DNA of 64,000 bases, from NCBI GenBank assembly GCA_964615375.1, contig CAZTOW010000011.1, forward strand, positions 171,849 to 235,848, given 5' to 3'. Below, one piece after another: positions 17,658-26,242 of the stretch. Every line of letters begins with the position of its first letter. The stretch's first letter is position 1. Below the pieces are notes generated by a model. That model did not search any database. It worked only from the letters and a program-made list of their open reading frames with translations, and was not told the origin of the DNA. Origin of the DNA: CAZKWG01 sp964615375 (GTDB taxonomy: Bacteria; Myxococcota_A; UBA796; CAZKWG01). Made by a program: the position numbers and the translations under genes.

Positions 17658-18115
17658 TTCTTGGGGCAGGTGCCGGAGATCGTGTACGTGCCGGACTTGT
17701 TGGCGTCCGTGCCATTGATCTCTGTTGTATACGTGCCTTCCACCTTGAAGTCTTTCGCGTGCTCCATGTCCACCTCTATGCCGGGAGCGCGCTTGACCTG
17801 GCCGTTGGGGGAATCGCCAGACGTGTACACGAACAAGAGAGACCAGTTGTCACCCGTCGCTGTTCCAGAGACGGTGGCTGTGTAGCTGCCATCCACATAG
17901 TCGCCATTGAAGCTCGAATAACCGTCTCCGTATCGAATCAGGACCCCCGTGAGTTGAAAATTGTTGGTCGTCCCCCTGACGGTGTTGACCCAGGTACCCG
18001 TCAGCGTGCACCAACGGCCCCCCGCCGACGCCGTGCCCTCCCCGAGGATGAGCACCCCACCGCTGAACAGCGCGCCGAGCGTCGCGAGCCAGATGGTCCG
18101 GAACAGAGCCTTCAT
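17654..18115 (-). CDS. Small secreted protein of unknown function
   Basis: The 153-residue product has a Sec signal (MKALFRT, then a hydrophobic segment, cleavage plausible after ASAGG near residue 30) and a beta-rich mature part full of Gly, Thr and Tyr. Two cysteines near the ends (WCTLTG and ISGTCPKN) could form a disulfide. ATG 18115 is chosen because AGGAGG lies five bases before it. Codon use is noticeably less G+C-rich than in neighbouring genes. No family is recognised. The stop codon is embedded in the same CTAG as the glgA stop. Confidence 0.7.
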   Translation of the reverse strand: MKALFRTIWLATLGALFSGGVLILGEGTASAGGRWCTLTGTWVNTVRGTTNNFQLTGVLIRYGDGYSSFNGDYVDGSYTATVSGTATGDNWSLLFVYTSGDSPNGQVKRAPGIEVDMEHAKDFKVEGTYTTEINGTDANKSGTYTISGTCPKN

Positions 18116-18341
18116 GGGATCCTCCTGTCGGCCCACCATGGCCGTGAAACATTGGGCCTCGGGCCCTCTTGATGTGCCGACTCAAACCATGTTGGCGGGC
18201 GGACGAGCGCCGGTCAAGCTCCACCAGGAGTTGATCTCCGCGGCCACCGAACATCCCCGTGGATCGCCCGGTCCAGGGCCGCCGGCGTGCGCGTGCCGCG
18301 CCCGAACAGGCCCACCGCGTCGCTGTTCAGAGGCTGGACGC
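18116..18341. other. Intergenic region with no gene recognised
   Basis: These 226 bases separate two minus-strand genes. On the minus strand a TTGACC hexamer near 18220 could be a -35 element for the secreted-protein gene, but no convincing -10 hexamer is found at the right distance. Short open frames here lack ribosome sites. Nothing else is supported. Confidence 0.4.
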
Positions 18342-18878
18342 TCAAACGAGCGATTCCACCACCACCTCTATCTCCACACCGTCCAGCCCCAGGTGCTCCC
18401 GCTGGCCCATGGCCTGCAGCGCCCGGGAGAGCCCGCTGTCGCCCACCCGCATCTTCTGGTAGCCGTCCTCGTCGTAGAGCGGGTTCTCCCAGCGCTCCAG
18501 GAGCCCGCGCAGGCGGAGCACCAGACCCTCTCCCGCCGCCAGGCGCGCCCGCAGCCCCGCCTCCAGCTCGGGCCAGAGATCCATCCCCAGGTGCAGCTCT
18601 ACGCGGCGCTCAGCGTCCTCCGCCGCGACCGGGAGCGTTGGCCCCAGGTGACGCATCCCGCCCACCAGGATCCGCTGCGCGCCCACAAACAGGTCCCCCT
18701 CCACCGCCAGCAGGCTGCCCGAGACCAGCACCCGATCCGGGTCGCTGTCGTCCAGCCTCCGGGCGGCGAGCGTGAGCGGGACCGTCACGACCAGCCGCAC
18801 CCCCAGCCCGCGCTCCAGGCTGGCCCGCCCCCGCTCCACCGCTCCGATCACGCCCCTGCTGCGCTCGAAGACGCCCAT
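18342..18878 (-). CDS. Conserved-looking hypothetical protein
   Basis: The 178-residue soluble protein is not recognised. The sequence alternates beta strands and Leu-rich helices (LRARLAAGEGLVLRLRGLLERW), with no signal peptide or membrane segment, and it ends in IEVVVESLV. ATG 18878 is supported by an AGGAGG box six bases upstream. It begins eight bases after the stop of the DUF5916 gene on the same strand, so the two are likely co-transcribed. Longer frames upstream of this ATG run in a different frame of the DUF5916 gene and are shadows. Confidence 0.6.
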   Translation of the reverse strand: MGVFERSRGVIGAVERGRASLERGLGVRLVVTVPLTLAARRLDDSDPDRVLVSGSLLAVEGDLFVGAQRILVGGMRHLGPTLPVAAEDAERRVELHLGMDLWPELEAGLRARLAAGEGLVLRLRGLLERWENPLYDEDGYQKMRVGDSGLSRALQAMGQREHLGLDGVEIEVVVESLV

Positions 18879-18886
18879 GTTTCCTC

Positions 18887-21031
18887 CTACAGCCGGATCA
18901 GTCCGGAGACCTTGGCGAAGACGCTGCGCTCCTGGACGCCGAAGTCCTGGTCCTGTCGCCGCGTCTCCGAGTACCCCACATAAGCCGCCGTGCCCGGCGA
19001 CCACAGCCAGGTGAGCAGGGCCGAGCCGTCCAGCAGGCCCTCGTCGTCGCGCCACTGGCCGATGACCCGCAGCCCCAGCGGGGTGGTGAACTGCACCCGC
19101 GTCGCCAGCCGCGTGAGGTTGAGCTGGTAGCGCAGATCGCCCTGCTCGGCGCCCCAGACGCTCTGGTGGGCGTAGGTGGCCTCGAGCTGAAGGCGGGGGA
19201 GGGGGCGCAGCTCCAGCGCGCCTGAGCCCACCACCTGATTCGCCGCCTCCGCCGACCCGTAGTCGATGGTCCCGCCGCCGAGCACCTGGGCGCTGAAGCC
19301 GAGCCAGCCCACATCCCCCCACAGCGAGCTCCAGCCCATCAGGTAGGGGAACATCTGCCCGGCCCAGAGCTCGCGCCGGTGCGCGCCGCCCAGGTCGCCG
19401 CCGAATTTCTGCGAGGGAGAGCCGTTCAGCTCGGCGCCCACGAAGTGCTCGGGGCCCAGCCCGCCCTCGCGGTCCCACACATAGGTCAGCTCCACGGCCG
19501 GTGCGATGGAGCTGAGGTCCGTGGGCTCGAACTTGTACGAGTGCTTCGTGGTGACGCCCGTGTAGCCCACCCGGTCCTGGTAGGAGGTCTCCGAGCGGAA
19601 GTCCGGGCTCACGTCGTGGATCTTCCACTGGCCGTTCCAGCCGGGGCTGCCCCGGCGCTCCAGGTCCACCTGCACCTCGTGGCCGAAACCCAGGGTCTCC
19701 CCGCCGGTCTCCCCGGTCCAGGAGCCGCGGGCCTCGGCCTGCACCAGCCAGCGATCGGCGAAGGTGGCCGTGAGGTCCGCGCCGCCCAGCCGGTTGCTGG
19801 CGTGCAGGCCGCCGTAGAGCCCGCGCTCGGCGTCGAAGACGTCCTTCTCCGCGTAGATCCCGCCGATCTGAAGATCGGTGCTGAGATCGTGCTTGTAGCG
19901 CAGGATGGTGCTCTGGGCGTGCCGGTCGGCGAGCTCGCCCGCCGAGAAGCCTGGGGTCTCGCGGTCCCAGACCAGGCTGCCCTCGGGCGCGGTGTCGTAG
20001 GCGCTCAGCACCCCGAAGCGCGCCCCGCCCTTGCGCCCGGCGATCTTCGCCCCGAAGAGCGGATCGACGATGGCGCGGGTGTAGAGGGTCTCCAGCGGGT
20101 CGGTGAAGGTGTCGTAGCCGGCCAGGAAGAAGGGGCGGCGCTCCTCGAGCGAGAGCGCGTAGCGGATGTTCACGTCCATCAGGAAGGGGTCGGCCTCGAT
20201 CTGCGAGAAGTCCGGGTTGGCCGTCGCCTCGATGGACAGATCGGGGCTCGGGCCCCAGCGCAGGTCGAGGCCGGGCTCGACGACGTCGAGGGCCTCGTGG
20301 TGGACGGGCTCGCCCTGGGTCCAGGTCTGGTGCCCGGTGAGCGTGGGCAGCAGCTCCAGGCGCAGGCGATCGGTGGGCGGGCGCACCACCAGCTCGGCCT
20401 CCTGGGCGATGACGTTGGCGGCCTCGATGTCCAGCTTCGGCCAGGCGTACCAGGTGCCGTCGCGGGCCACCCCGCGGTTGAGCATGACGCCCCAGACCTG
20501 CTCCTCGTCGCGCGGGTAGGGCAGGCTCTTCCAGGGGAGCGCGACCTCGACGACGTAGCCGTCCTCGGTCAGCCGGCCCTTGGAGCTCCAGACGGCGTCC
20601 CAGGCCAGGTTGAAGTCTCCCGTCACCGAGTCGCGGAAGTCCTGCTGCACGCCGAGCGGGTTCACCCAGAAGGAGTAGGCGCTCTTGCGGTCCAGGAAGG
20701 GGTCCAGCGAGAAGCCGATCTGGTCGTCGGCGTCGACGTCCTCGCGCGGGGCGACGTGGGCGCGGAGTCGCTGTGGCTCGGGGTCCTGGACGGTGAAGCC
20801 GAGGTAGAGGCGCCGGTCATCGGCGATGAGCCGCACCTCGGTGCTGCCCGGTGGCGGCCCGCCCGCCGAGGGGGCCCAGCGAACGAGCTCGGTGATGACC
20901 GTAGCCTGGGCCCAGGCGGGCTCGTCCAGGTGGCCGTCGACGGTGATGGCGGCGTCGTCGACGTGCGGGACGCTTACGCGAGGCGGCTCCTCAGCGAGCG
21001 CCAGGGGGAGCAGGAGCAGATGGGGGGGCAT
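18887..21031 (-). CDS. CBM9-like plus DUF5916 outer-membrane beta-barrel protein
   Basis: The 714-residue protein starts with a short signal peptide (MPPHLLLLPLALAEE). Next is a domain of about 200 residues like carbohydrate-binding family 9, opening with ITVDGHLDEPAWAQA and containing YLGFTVQDPEP. The remaining 480 residues are a DUF5916-type beta-barrel with alternating aromatic strands and the recognisable segments PDFSQIEADPF and RRPFFLAGYDTF. Family members are surface-associated and sometimes neighbour sugar or amidohydrolase genes; the ligand is unknown. The protein ends in hydrophobic Leu rather than Phe. ATG 21031 follows GACGGGG. It is the first gene of a minus-strand unit. Confidence 0.8.
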   Translation of the reverse strand: MPPHLLLLPLALAEEPPRVSVPHVDDAAITVDGHLDEPAWAQATVITELVRWAPSAGGPPPGSTEVRLIADDRRLYLGFTVQDPEPQRLRAHVAPREDVDADDQIGFSLDPFLDRKSAYSFWVNPLGVQQDFRDSVTGDFNLAWDAVWSSKGRLTEDGYVVEVALPWKSLPYPRDEEQVWGVMLNRGVARDGTWYAWPKLDIEAANVIAQEAELVVRPPTDRLRLELLPTLTGHQTWTQGEPVHHEALDVVEPGLDLRWGPSPDLSIEATANPDFSQIEADPFLMDVNIRYALSLEERRPFFLAGYDTFTDPLETLYTRAIVDPLFGAKIAGRKGGARFGVLSAYDTAPEGSLVWDRETPGFSAGELADRHAQSTILRYKHDLSTDLQIGGIYAEKDVFDAERGLYGGLHASNRLGGADLTATFADRWLVQAEARGSWTGETGGETLGFGHEVQVDLERRGSPGWNGQWKIHDVSPDFRSETSYQDRVGYTGVTTKHSYKFEPTDLSSIAPAVELTYVWDREGGLGPEHFVGAELNGSPSQKFGGDLGGAHRRELWAGQMFPYLMGWSSLWGDVGWLGFSAQVLGGGTIDYGSAEAANQVVGSGALELRPLPRLQLEATYAHQSVWGAEQGDLRYQLNLTRLATRVQFTTPLGLRVIGQWRDDEGLLDGSALLTWLWSPGTAAYVGYSETRRQDQDFGVQERSVFAKVSGLIRL

Positions 21032-21122
21032 CCCCGTCCGTTAACCTCTCCGGGGCTGAGGCTGCTGGCGGAGGCGGCCGTGGCCGCGCTGATCCAACCG
21101 TCGCGCTGGCCCGTATCTCTCT

Positions 21123-21151
21123 GACCGGGGGGGAGGGCGGCGCCCCCGGTC
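21123..21151 (+). other. Stable hairpin in the leader of the cytochrome operon
   Basis: GACCGGGGG (21123-21131) and CCCCCGGTC (21143-21151) form a perfect nine-base-pair stem with an eleven-base loop, 34 bases before the first ATG of the plus-strand operon. It could affect messenger stability or translation. No function is shown by sequence alone. Confidence 0.4.
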
Positions 21152-21184
21152 CGCCTCGCGGCACGCACCGCCCGGAGGTCCCCC

Positions 21185-21814
21185 ATGCGCATCGCGCTCC
21201 CCCTCCTCCTGACGCTGGCGGCCTGCGACGCCGCCCCTCAGGAGGGTTTCGAGACCTATGATCCGGGCGCCGCCCTCCCCGTCAGCGCCGAGCTGCCGAT
21301 GGAGCCGGTCATGGCGACCGCCCGCCAGGAGCCCTGGACCCACCCCGGCGGCAAGGTGCTGGTGGGCTTCACCGCGCCCCAGGGCGGGCGCTGGACCTGG
21401 CCCGGGGTGGAGCCCGGGCTGCTGGCCGGGGACGCGGCCTGCGAGGCCCTCGGCGCCGACCACGTCTGCTCCCTGGCCGAGCTCGCCCTGGCCGAGGAGG
21501 CGGGCGACCTCCGCGACGCCCCGGTGGGTCTGAGCTTCTGGGCCAACGACGAGGACGCGGGCCCGGGGGCTCGCTGCGGCAACACCGGCAGCCACGCCCG
21601 CGGCGCCTCCTACACGTATGAGGGCGCCGACGCGAGCTGGTCCGGCTACGCCCGCACCGTGCCCGAGCAGGGCCGCACGGGGCTGAGCTTCCACGTGCCG
21701 CCCGAGGTGCAGTGGGACGACGCCTGCCTCAAGGATCTGGAGGTCTGCGACCGCTTCGTCCCGAGCGGCTACAACTGCAACGCCGTCCGCGCGATCCCCT
21801 GCTGCCGGGGATGA
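21185..21814 (+). CDS. Lipoprotein, first gene of di-heme cytochrome operon
   Basis: The 209-residue lipoprotein has the lipobox LTLAAC at residues 9-14. The mature part has about nine cysteines, including paired CNAVRAIPCC near the end, and segments such as CEALGADHVCSLAEL that suggest a disulfide-bonded fold. The mid-section with SFWANDEDAG and GARCGNTGSHARG looks like a lectin- or sulfatase-modifying-factor-like end, but I cannot assign a family. A good ribosome site (CGGAGG) precedes the ATG. Its TGA overlaps the ATG of the first cytochrome (ATGA), so co-translation and a role alongside the cytochromes at the outer membrane are likely. Confidence 0.7.
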   Translation: MRIALPLLLTLAACDAAPQEGFETYDPGAALPVSAELPMEPVMATARQEPWTHPGGKVLVGFTAPQGGRWTWPGVEPGLLAGDAACEALGADHVCSLAELALAEEAGDLRDAPVGLSFWANDEDAGPGARCGNTGSHARGASYTYEGADASWSGYARTVPEQGRTGLSFHVPPEVQWDDACLKDLEVCDRFVPSGYNCNAVRAIPCCRG

Positions 21815-23271
21815 GCGCTCGGCGCGCCGCCCTGCTGCTGGTGCCGCTGGGCGCCCTGCTCCTGGCCTGGGAGGGACCGACCCCCTGGCCCTGGGGCGTG
21901 GCGCCCACGCCGGTGGCCGTGCGCGAGCAGATCGAAGACGCCCTGCGCGTCGGGCGCCGCGAGCGCACCGAGGAGCTCATCGCCGCGCTGGACCCGGTGG
22001 AGCAGTCCGCCGCCATCGACCTGCCGCTCAGCGTGCTGGGGGGCGGCGCCTTCGACCCGGACGCCATCTTCATCCGGGGGGACGCCTTCTTCGCGCACTT
22101 CTTCACCGAGGACGAGGGCTTTGGCGGCCTCGTCCCGGGCCCGGGGCTGCGGCGGGTCCACGCCGGGCGGCGGGGCGGCCTGGACAGCCACGCCTGCGAC
22201 GGCTGCCACTCCGTGGGCGGGCTCGACGGGGCGGGCACCTTCGCCCAGAGCGCCCTGCTGCTGGGCGACGGCGAGCGCGCCTCCTCCGCCGTCGTGCGCA
22301 ACGCGCCGAGCCTGCTGGGCCTCGGCCTCGTGCAGGCGCTGGGGGTGGAGATGAGCGCCGCCCTGGACCAGCAGCGGCAGGAGGCGCTCGCCCAGGCGCG
22401 GCGCGAGGGGGCCCCGGTGAGCGTGGCCCTGAGCGCGAAGGGTGTGTCTTTTGGCACACTTCGCGCTCTCCCCGACGGCACCCTGGACACCTCGGGCGTG
22501 CAGGGTGTCTCTCCCGATCTCGTGGTCCGACCCTTCGGCTGGAAGGGGGACGTGGCCCGCCTGCGCCGCTTCGTGGAGGAGGCCGCGCGCGTACACTTCG
22601 GCGTGCAGACCGCCCCCCTGGAGGCTCAGAACCGCGCCCAGCCGGACCCGGAGCGCGTCGGCGCGCCGAGCGCCGATCCCGACGGGGACGGGCACCTGCG
22701 CGAGGTCGAGGAGGGCGCGCTCAGCACGACCTCCGCCTACCTGGCCATGCTGGAGACCCCGGTGATCGCGCCGCCCTCCGACCCCGCGCTGCTCCGCCGC
22801 TGGAGCGCGGGCGACCGCCTCTTCACCGCGCTGGGCTGCGAGGGCTGCCACGTCCGCTCGCTCACCCTGGAGACGCGGATCTGGGAGGAGGAGGCCGACA
22901 CCCCGGGTGGGCCCTCCCTGCGCTTCAACCTGCTGCTGGACGGCGAGGAGCCCCGGGGTACCGACCGGGTCACCCTCTTCAGCGACCTCCGCCGCCACGA
23001 TCTCGGCCCGGCCCTGGCGGACGGGGCCGACCACCCGGACGGCATCCCGCGCGCCGAGTTCCTGACGCGACCCCTCTGGGGCCTCGCCGAGACGGGACCC
23101 TGGCTGCACGACGGGCGTGCGACGACCCTCCCCGAGGCCGTCCTGGCGCACGGGGGCGAGGCCAGCGCCGCCCGCGACGCCTTCGCCGCGCTCCCCGAGG
23201 AGCGGCAGCGCGACCTGATCGTCTTCCTGCTCTCGCTCAGCCGCCAGCCGAAGGTGAGGGTGGCCCGATGA
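21811..23271 (+). CDS. Di-heme cytochrome c oxidoreductase (DHOR/DUF1111-like), copy 1
   Basis: The 486-residue protein is exported, with signal RRAALLLVPLGALLLAW. It carries two c-type heme sites, CDGCH at 129-133 and CEGCH at 343-347. Around them are family features of di-heme oxidoreductases (GGLDGAGTFAQSALLLG, RPFGWKGDVARLRRF, RPLWGLAETGPWLHDGR). A DPDGDG stretch near residue 290 may bind calcium. Such proteins transfer electrons in the periplasm and are related to MauG/cytochrome c peroxidase. The ATG overlaps the lipoprotein stop by four bases. It is closely similar to the third copy at 24716. Confidence 0.85.
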   Translation: MSARRAALLLVPLGALLLAWEGPTPWPWGVAPTPVAVREQIEDALRVGRRERTEELIAALDPVEQSAAIDLPLSVLGGGAFDPDAIFIRGDAFFAHFFTEDEGFGGLVPGPGLRRVHAGRRGGLDSHACDGCHSVGGLDGAGTFAQSALLLGDGERASSAVVRNAPSLLGLGLVQALGVEMSAALDQQRQEALAQARREGAPVSVALSAKGVSFGTLRALPDGTLDTSGVQGVSPDLVVRPFGWKGDVARLRRFVEEAARVHFGVQTAPLEAQNRAQPDPERVGAPSADPDGDGHLREVEEGALSTTSAYLAMLETPVIAPPSDPALLRRWSAGDRLFTALGCEGCHVRSLTLETRIWEEEADTPGGPSLRFNLLLDGEEPRGTDRVTLFSDLRRHDLGPALADGADHPDGIPRAEFLTRPLWGLAETGPWLHDGRATTLPEAVLAHGGEASAARDAFAALPEERQRDLIVFLLSLSRQPKVRVAR

Positions 23272-24719
23272 TCCTGCTCCTCCCAATGCTCCTGGCCTGT
23301 GAACCCGAGCCCGCCGCGCGTCAGGGCTCCGCTCAGGCCCTGGGCGTGGTCTCCCCGCTCCTCCCCGACGAGCTGGAGGACCAGGCCTACGCCGCGCTGG
23401 CGGCCGACGCCCGCCGGCGCGAGGCCCGCTTCCGGGACGCGGTGGAGCCCGGCTACCTCTCCCGCGCGACCCGGGTGGAGCAGGCCGAGCTGGAGGCCGG
23501 GCTGTGGTCGGCCGCTGAGGTCTACGAGATCGGAGGCCAGCTCTTCAGCCTGGTGTTCACGCCCGACCTGGGCTTCGGGGGGCGGGACAGCCCCAACCTG
23601 CGCCGCTTCCAGCGCGGGCCACGGGGCGGGCCGGACGGGCGCTCCTGCGTGGACTGTCACTGGCGCGGCGGCCCGGCGGGGGCCGGGGACGGGGCCGACA
23701 ACGCCTATCTGGACGGGGACGGCGACACGCAGGACAGCGCGCTGGCCCGCAACCCGCCGGCGCTGGTCGGTCTGGGCGTGCGCGAGCTCCTGGCCGCCCA
23801 GGTCAGCGCCGCCCTTCAGGCCCAGCGGGACGCGCTGATCGCGGCGGCGAAGGCGGAGGGTGAGCCCCTGCGCCGCGAGCTGGTGGTCGGCGAGCTCGAG
23901 TTCGGCTGGCTCGGCGCCCTGCCCGACGGCACCCTGGACACCCGCGGCCTCGAGGGCGTCTCCCCCGATCTGGTCGTGCGCCCCTTCGGCTGGAAGGGAA
24001 ACTTCTCCACCCTGCGCGAGGTCGTCGAGGACGAGCTCGCCCTCCACCACGGGATGCAGAGCGGCTGGCTGGCGCGCCACGGCTCGCCTGCGCGGGTGGG
24101 CGAGCACCCGGCCCCCGATCCCGACGGCGACGGCGTCGTGGACGAGATCAGCGAGGGCCAGGTCTCCGCGCTGACGCTCTTCCTGGCGATGCAGGAGCAG
24201 CCCATCGTCCAGATGCCCACCCGCCAGGACTGGCTCGCCCGATGGTCCAAGGGCGAGGCCCTCTTTGTAGACGTGGGCTGCGCGGGCTGCCACGTCCCGT
24301 CGATCAAGCTCGACCAGTCCCGCTACGCGCTCCCGTCGCGGGAGGGCGGGGGCGAGATCGCCGTGGACCTGGCGACCGAGGGCGCCGAGCCTCGCCTGCG
24401 GGGCGGGGAGGGCGGCTACGAGGTCTCGCTCTTCTCCGACCTCAAGCGGCACCGCATGGGGGAGGAGCTGGCGGACCCGCGCGCCGATCGGGGCGTTGAT
24501 GCCGACCAGTTCATGACGCCGCCCCTGTGGGGGCTCACCCGCTCGCGCCCCTACCTGCACGACGGTCGCGCTCCCGACGTCGAGACCGCGATCCTCGCGC
24601 ACGGCGGGGAGGCCGCGCGGGCGCGGGCCGCCTACGCCGCCCTGGACAAGGAGCAGAGGTACGAGCTCCGGCTCTACCTCGCGGCTCTGAACCGGGCGCC
24701 CCGGCTGGTGACCCCTTGA
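23268..24719 (+). CDS. Di-heme cytochrome c lipoprotein, copy 2
   Basis: The 483-residue protein is a second di-heme oxidoreductase, but with a lipobox (LLLPMLLAC) instead of a cleaved signal. Heme sites are CVDCH (127-131) and CAGCH (338-342). It shares with its neighbours GVSPDLVVRPFGWKG, a DPDGDG loop, FSDLKRHRMGEEL and PYLHDGRAP. It is the most divergent of the three, lacking the GTFAQSALLLGDG segment near the first heme. Lipidation suggests it anchors the group to a membrane. The ATG overlaps the upstream stop and its own stop overlaps the next start (TTGA), so all genes here are translationally coupled. Confidence 0.85.
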   Translation: MILLLPMLLACEPEPAARQGSAQALGVVSPLLPDELEDQAYAALAADARRREARFRDAVEPGYLSRATRVEQAELEAGLWSAAEVYEIGGQLFSLVFTPDLGFGGRDSPNLRRFQRGPRGGPDGRSCVDCHWRGGPAGAGDGADNAYLDGDGDTQDSALARNPPALVGLGVRELLAAQVSAALQAQRDALIAAAKAEGEPLRRELVVGELEFGWLGALPDGTLDTRGLEGVSPDLVVRPFGWKGNFSTLREVVEDELALHHGMQSGWLARHGSPARVGEHPAPDPDGDGVVDEISEGQVSALTLFLAMQEQPIVQMPTRQDWLARWSKGEALFVDVGCAGCHVPSIKLDQSRYALPSREGGGEIAVDLATEGAEPRLRGGEGGYEVSLFSDLKRHRMGEELADPRADRGVDADQFMTPPLWGLTRSRPYLHDGRAPDVETAILAHGGEAARARAAYAALDKEQRYELRLYLAALNRAPRLVTP

Positions 24720-26176
24720 GGGATCGGGGGAGGCTCGCCCTGGCGCTGGGGGCGGCGATCCTGCTGGGCGCGGCGGCCTCGGGGCCCGTGCCCTGGCCCG
24801 GGGGCGCGCCGCCCGACGCCCAGACCGTGCGCGCGAGCCTGGACCTGGCCATCGACCGCTGGGAGCACGACCGCTACCTGGAGTACAACTCGGCCGTGGA
24901 GAACGAGACCGAGACGGCCATCGCCATCGTGCTCCAGGACCAGATCGATCGTGGGGACTTCGACCTGGAGACGATCCAGCGCTACGGCCGGCGGCTCATC
25001 CAGCTCCCCTGGCGGGCCAGCCTGGGCCTCGGCGGGGAGGGCTCGGACGGGCGGCTGCGGCCGGTCCATCTCGGAGAGGCGCCCGGGCTCGACACCCACG
25101 CCTGCGAGAGCTGCCACAGCGTGGGCGGCTTCGACGGGGCGGGCTCGTTCACGCAGTCGGCCCTGCTGCTGGGGGACGGCCAGCGGGAGAGCGCCGCGAT
25201 CCGGCGGAACCCTCCCGCGCTGCTGGGGCTCGGGCTGGTGCAGGCGCTCGCGGCGGAGATGTCGGCGGAGCTCGCCCAGCGGCGGGAACAGGCGCTGGAG
25301 GAGGCCCGGCGGACGGGCGAGCCGGCGCGGGTGGAGCTGAGCGCCAAGGGGGTGAGCTTCGGGGCGATCACGGCCCGACCGGACGGGGAGCTGGAGCTCG
25401 GGGAGCTCGCGGGCGTGGACCCCGATCTCGTCGTGCGCCCCTTCGGCTGGAAGGGGGACGTGGCGCGCCTGCGCGACTTCCTGAGCGAGGCCACGCGCAC
25501 GCACTTCGGGGTCATCACCCACGGCGACGCGCTCCGGTCCCGCGGGGGGCCCGATCCACGCCTGGGGGGAGGCCCCGACTGGGAGGATCCCGACGGGGAC
25601 GGCGTCCGGCGCGAGCTGGAGGAGGGGGCGGTCAGCACCGGGGCGCTCTATCTGGCGCTGGTGGAGAGCCCCACGCAGCTCCCGCCCGCCGACCCGGAGC
25701 TGCTGACGCGCTGGTCGGCGGGAGATCGGCTCTTCGACGCGATCGGCTGCCAGGGCTGCCACCTCCGCGCGCTCCCGCTGCGGAGCCGGGTCTGGGAGGA
25801 GGCCCCCGAGGGCGGGGTCCCCTATCGCGTGGACCTGCTGGCCCAGGGCGACCGGCCGCGCGGCGGGGATCAGGTGGCGCTCTACAGCGATCTGCGGCGC
25901 CATGATCTCGGGCCGGGCCTGGCCGATCCCCGCGACGATCCCGAGGGCCGCGGCGCCAGCCTCTTCCTGACGCGACCGCTCTGGGGGCTGGCGGAGACCG
26001 GGCCCTGGCTGCACGACGGGCGCGCCGGGACGCTGCCCGAGGCGATCCTGGCCCACGGCGGGGAGGCTCAGGCCTCGCGCGACGCCTTCGCCGCGCTCCC
26101 GCAGGCGCGGCAGGCGGATCTGGTGGTGTTCCTGCTCTCGCTCACGCGCGCGCCGAATCTTCGCGTCGCGCGCTGA
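24716..26176 (+). CDS. Di-heme cytochrome c oxidoreductase (DHOR/DUF1111-like), copy 3
   Basis: The 486-residue protein is a close paralogue of the gene at 21811. Heme sites are CESCH (130-134) and CQGCH (345-349), with RPFGWKGDVARLRDF and RPLWGLAETGPWLHDGR conserved. I place the start at TTG 24716 because it overlaps the previous stop as TTGA and yields the signal peptide RDRGRLALALGAAILLGAA. Upstream in-frame codons lie inside copy 2. Three consecutive di-heme genes suggest a multi-component periplasmic electron-transfer or oxidase system. The substrate is unknown. Confidence 0.85.
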   Translation: MRDRGRLALALGAAILLGAAASGPVPWPGGAPPDAQTVRASLDLAIDRWEHDRYLEYNSAVENETETAIAIVLQDQIDRGDFDLETIQRYGRRLIQLPWRASLGLGGEGSDGRLRPVHLGEAPGLDTHACESCHSVGGFDGAGSFTQSALLLGDGQRESAAIRRNPPALLGLGLVQALAAEMSAELAQRREQALEEARRTGEPARVELSAKGVSFGAITARPDGELELGELAGVDPDLVVRPFGWKGDVARLRDFLSEATRTHFGVITHGDALRSRGGPDPRLGGGPDWEDPDGDGVRRELEEGAVSTGALYLALVESPTQLPPADPELLTRWSAGDRLFDAIGCQGCHLRALPLRSRVWEEAPEGGVPYRVDLLAQGDRPRGGDQVALYSDLRRHDLGPGLADPRDDPEGRGASLFLTRPLWGLAETGPWLHDGRAGTLPEAILAHGGEAQASRDAFAALPQARQADLVVFLLSLTRAPNLRVAR

Positions 26177-26242
26177 GGGGGCTGAATAGGCGAGGGCCTC
26201 GCGCGTCCAAGGGGCTCCCGGGCCTGGCCCGGCGGAGCGCGC

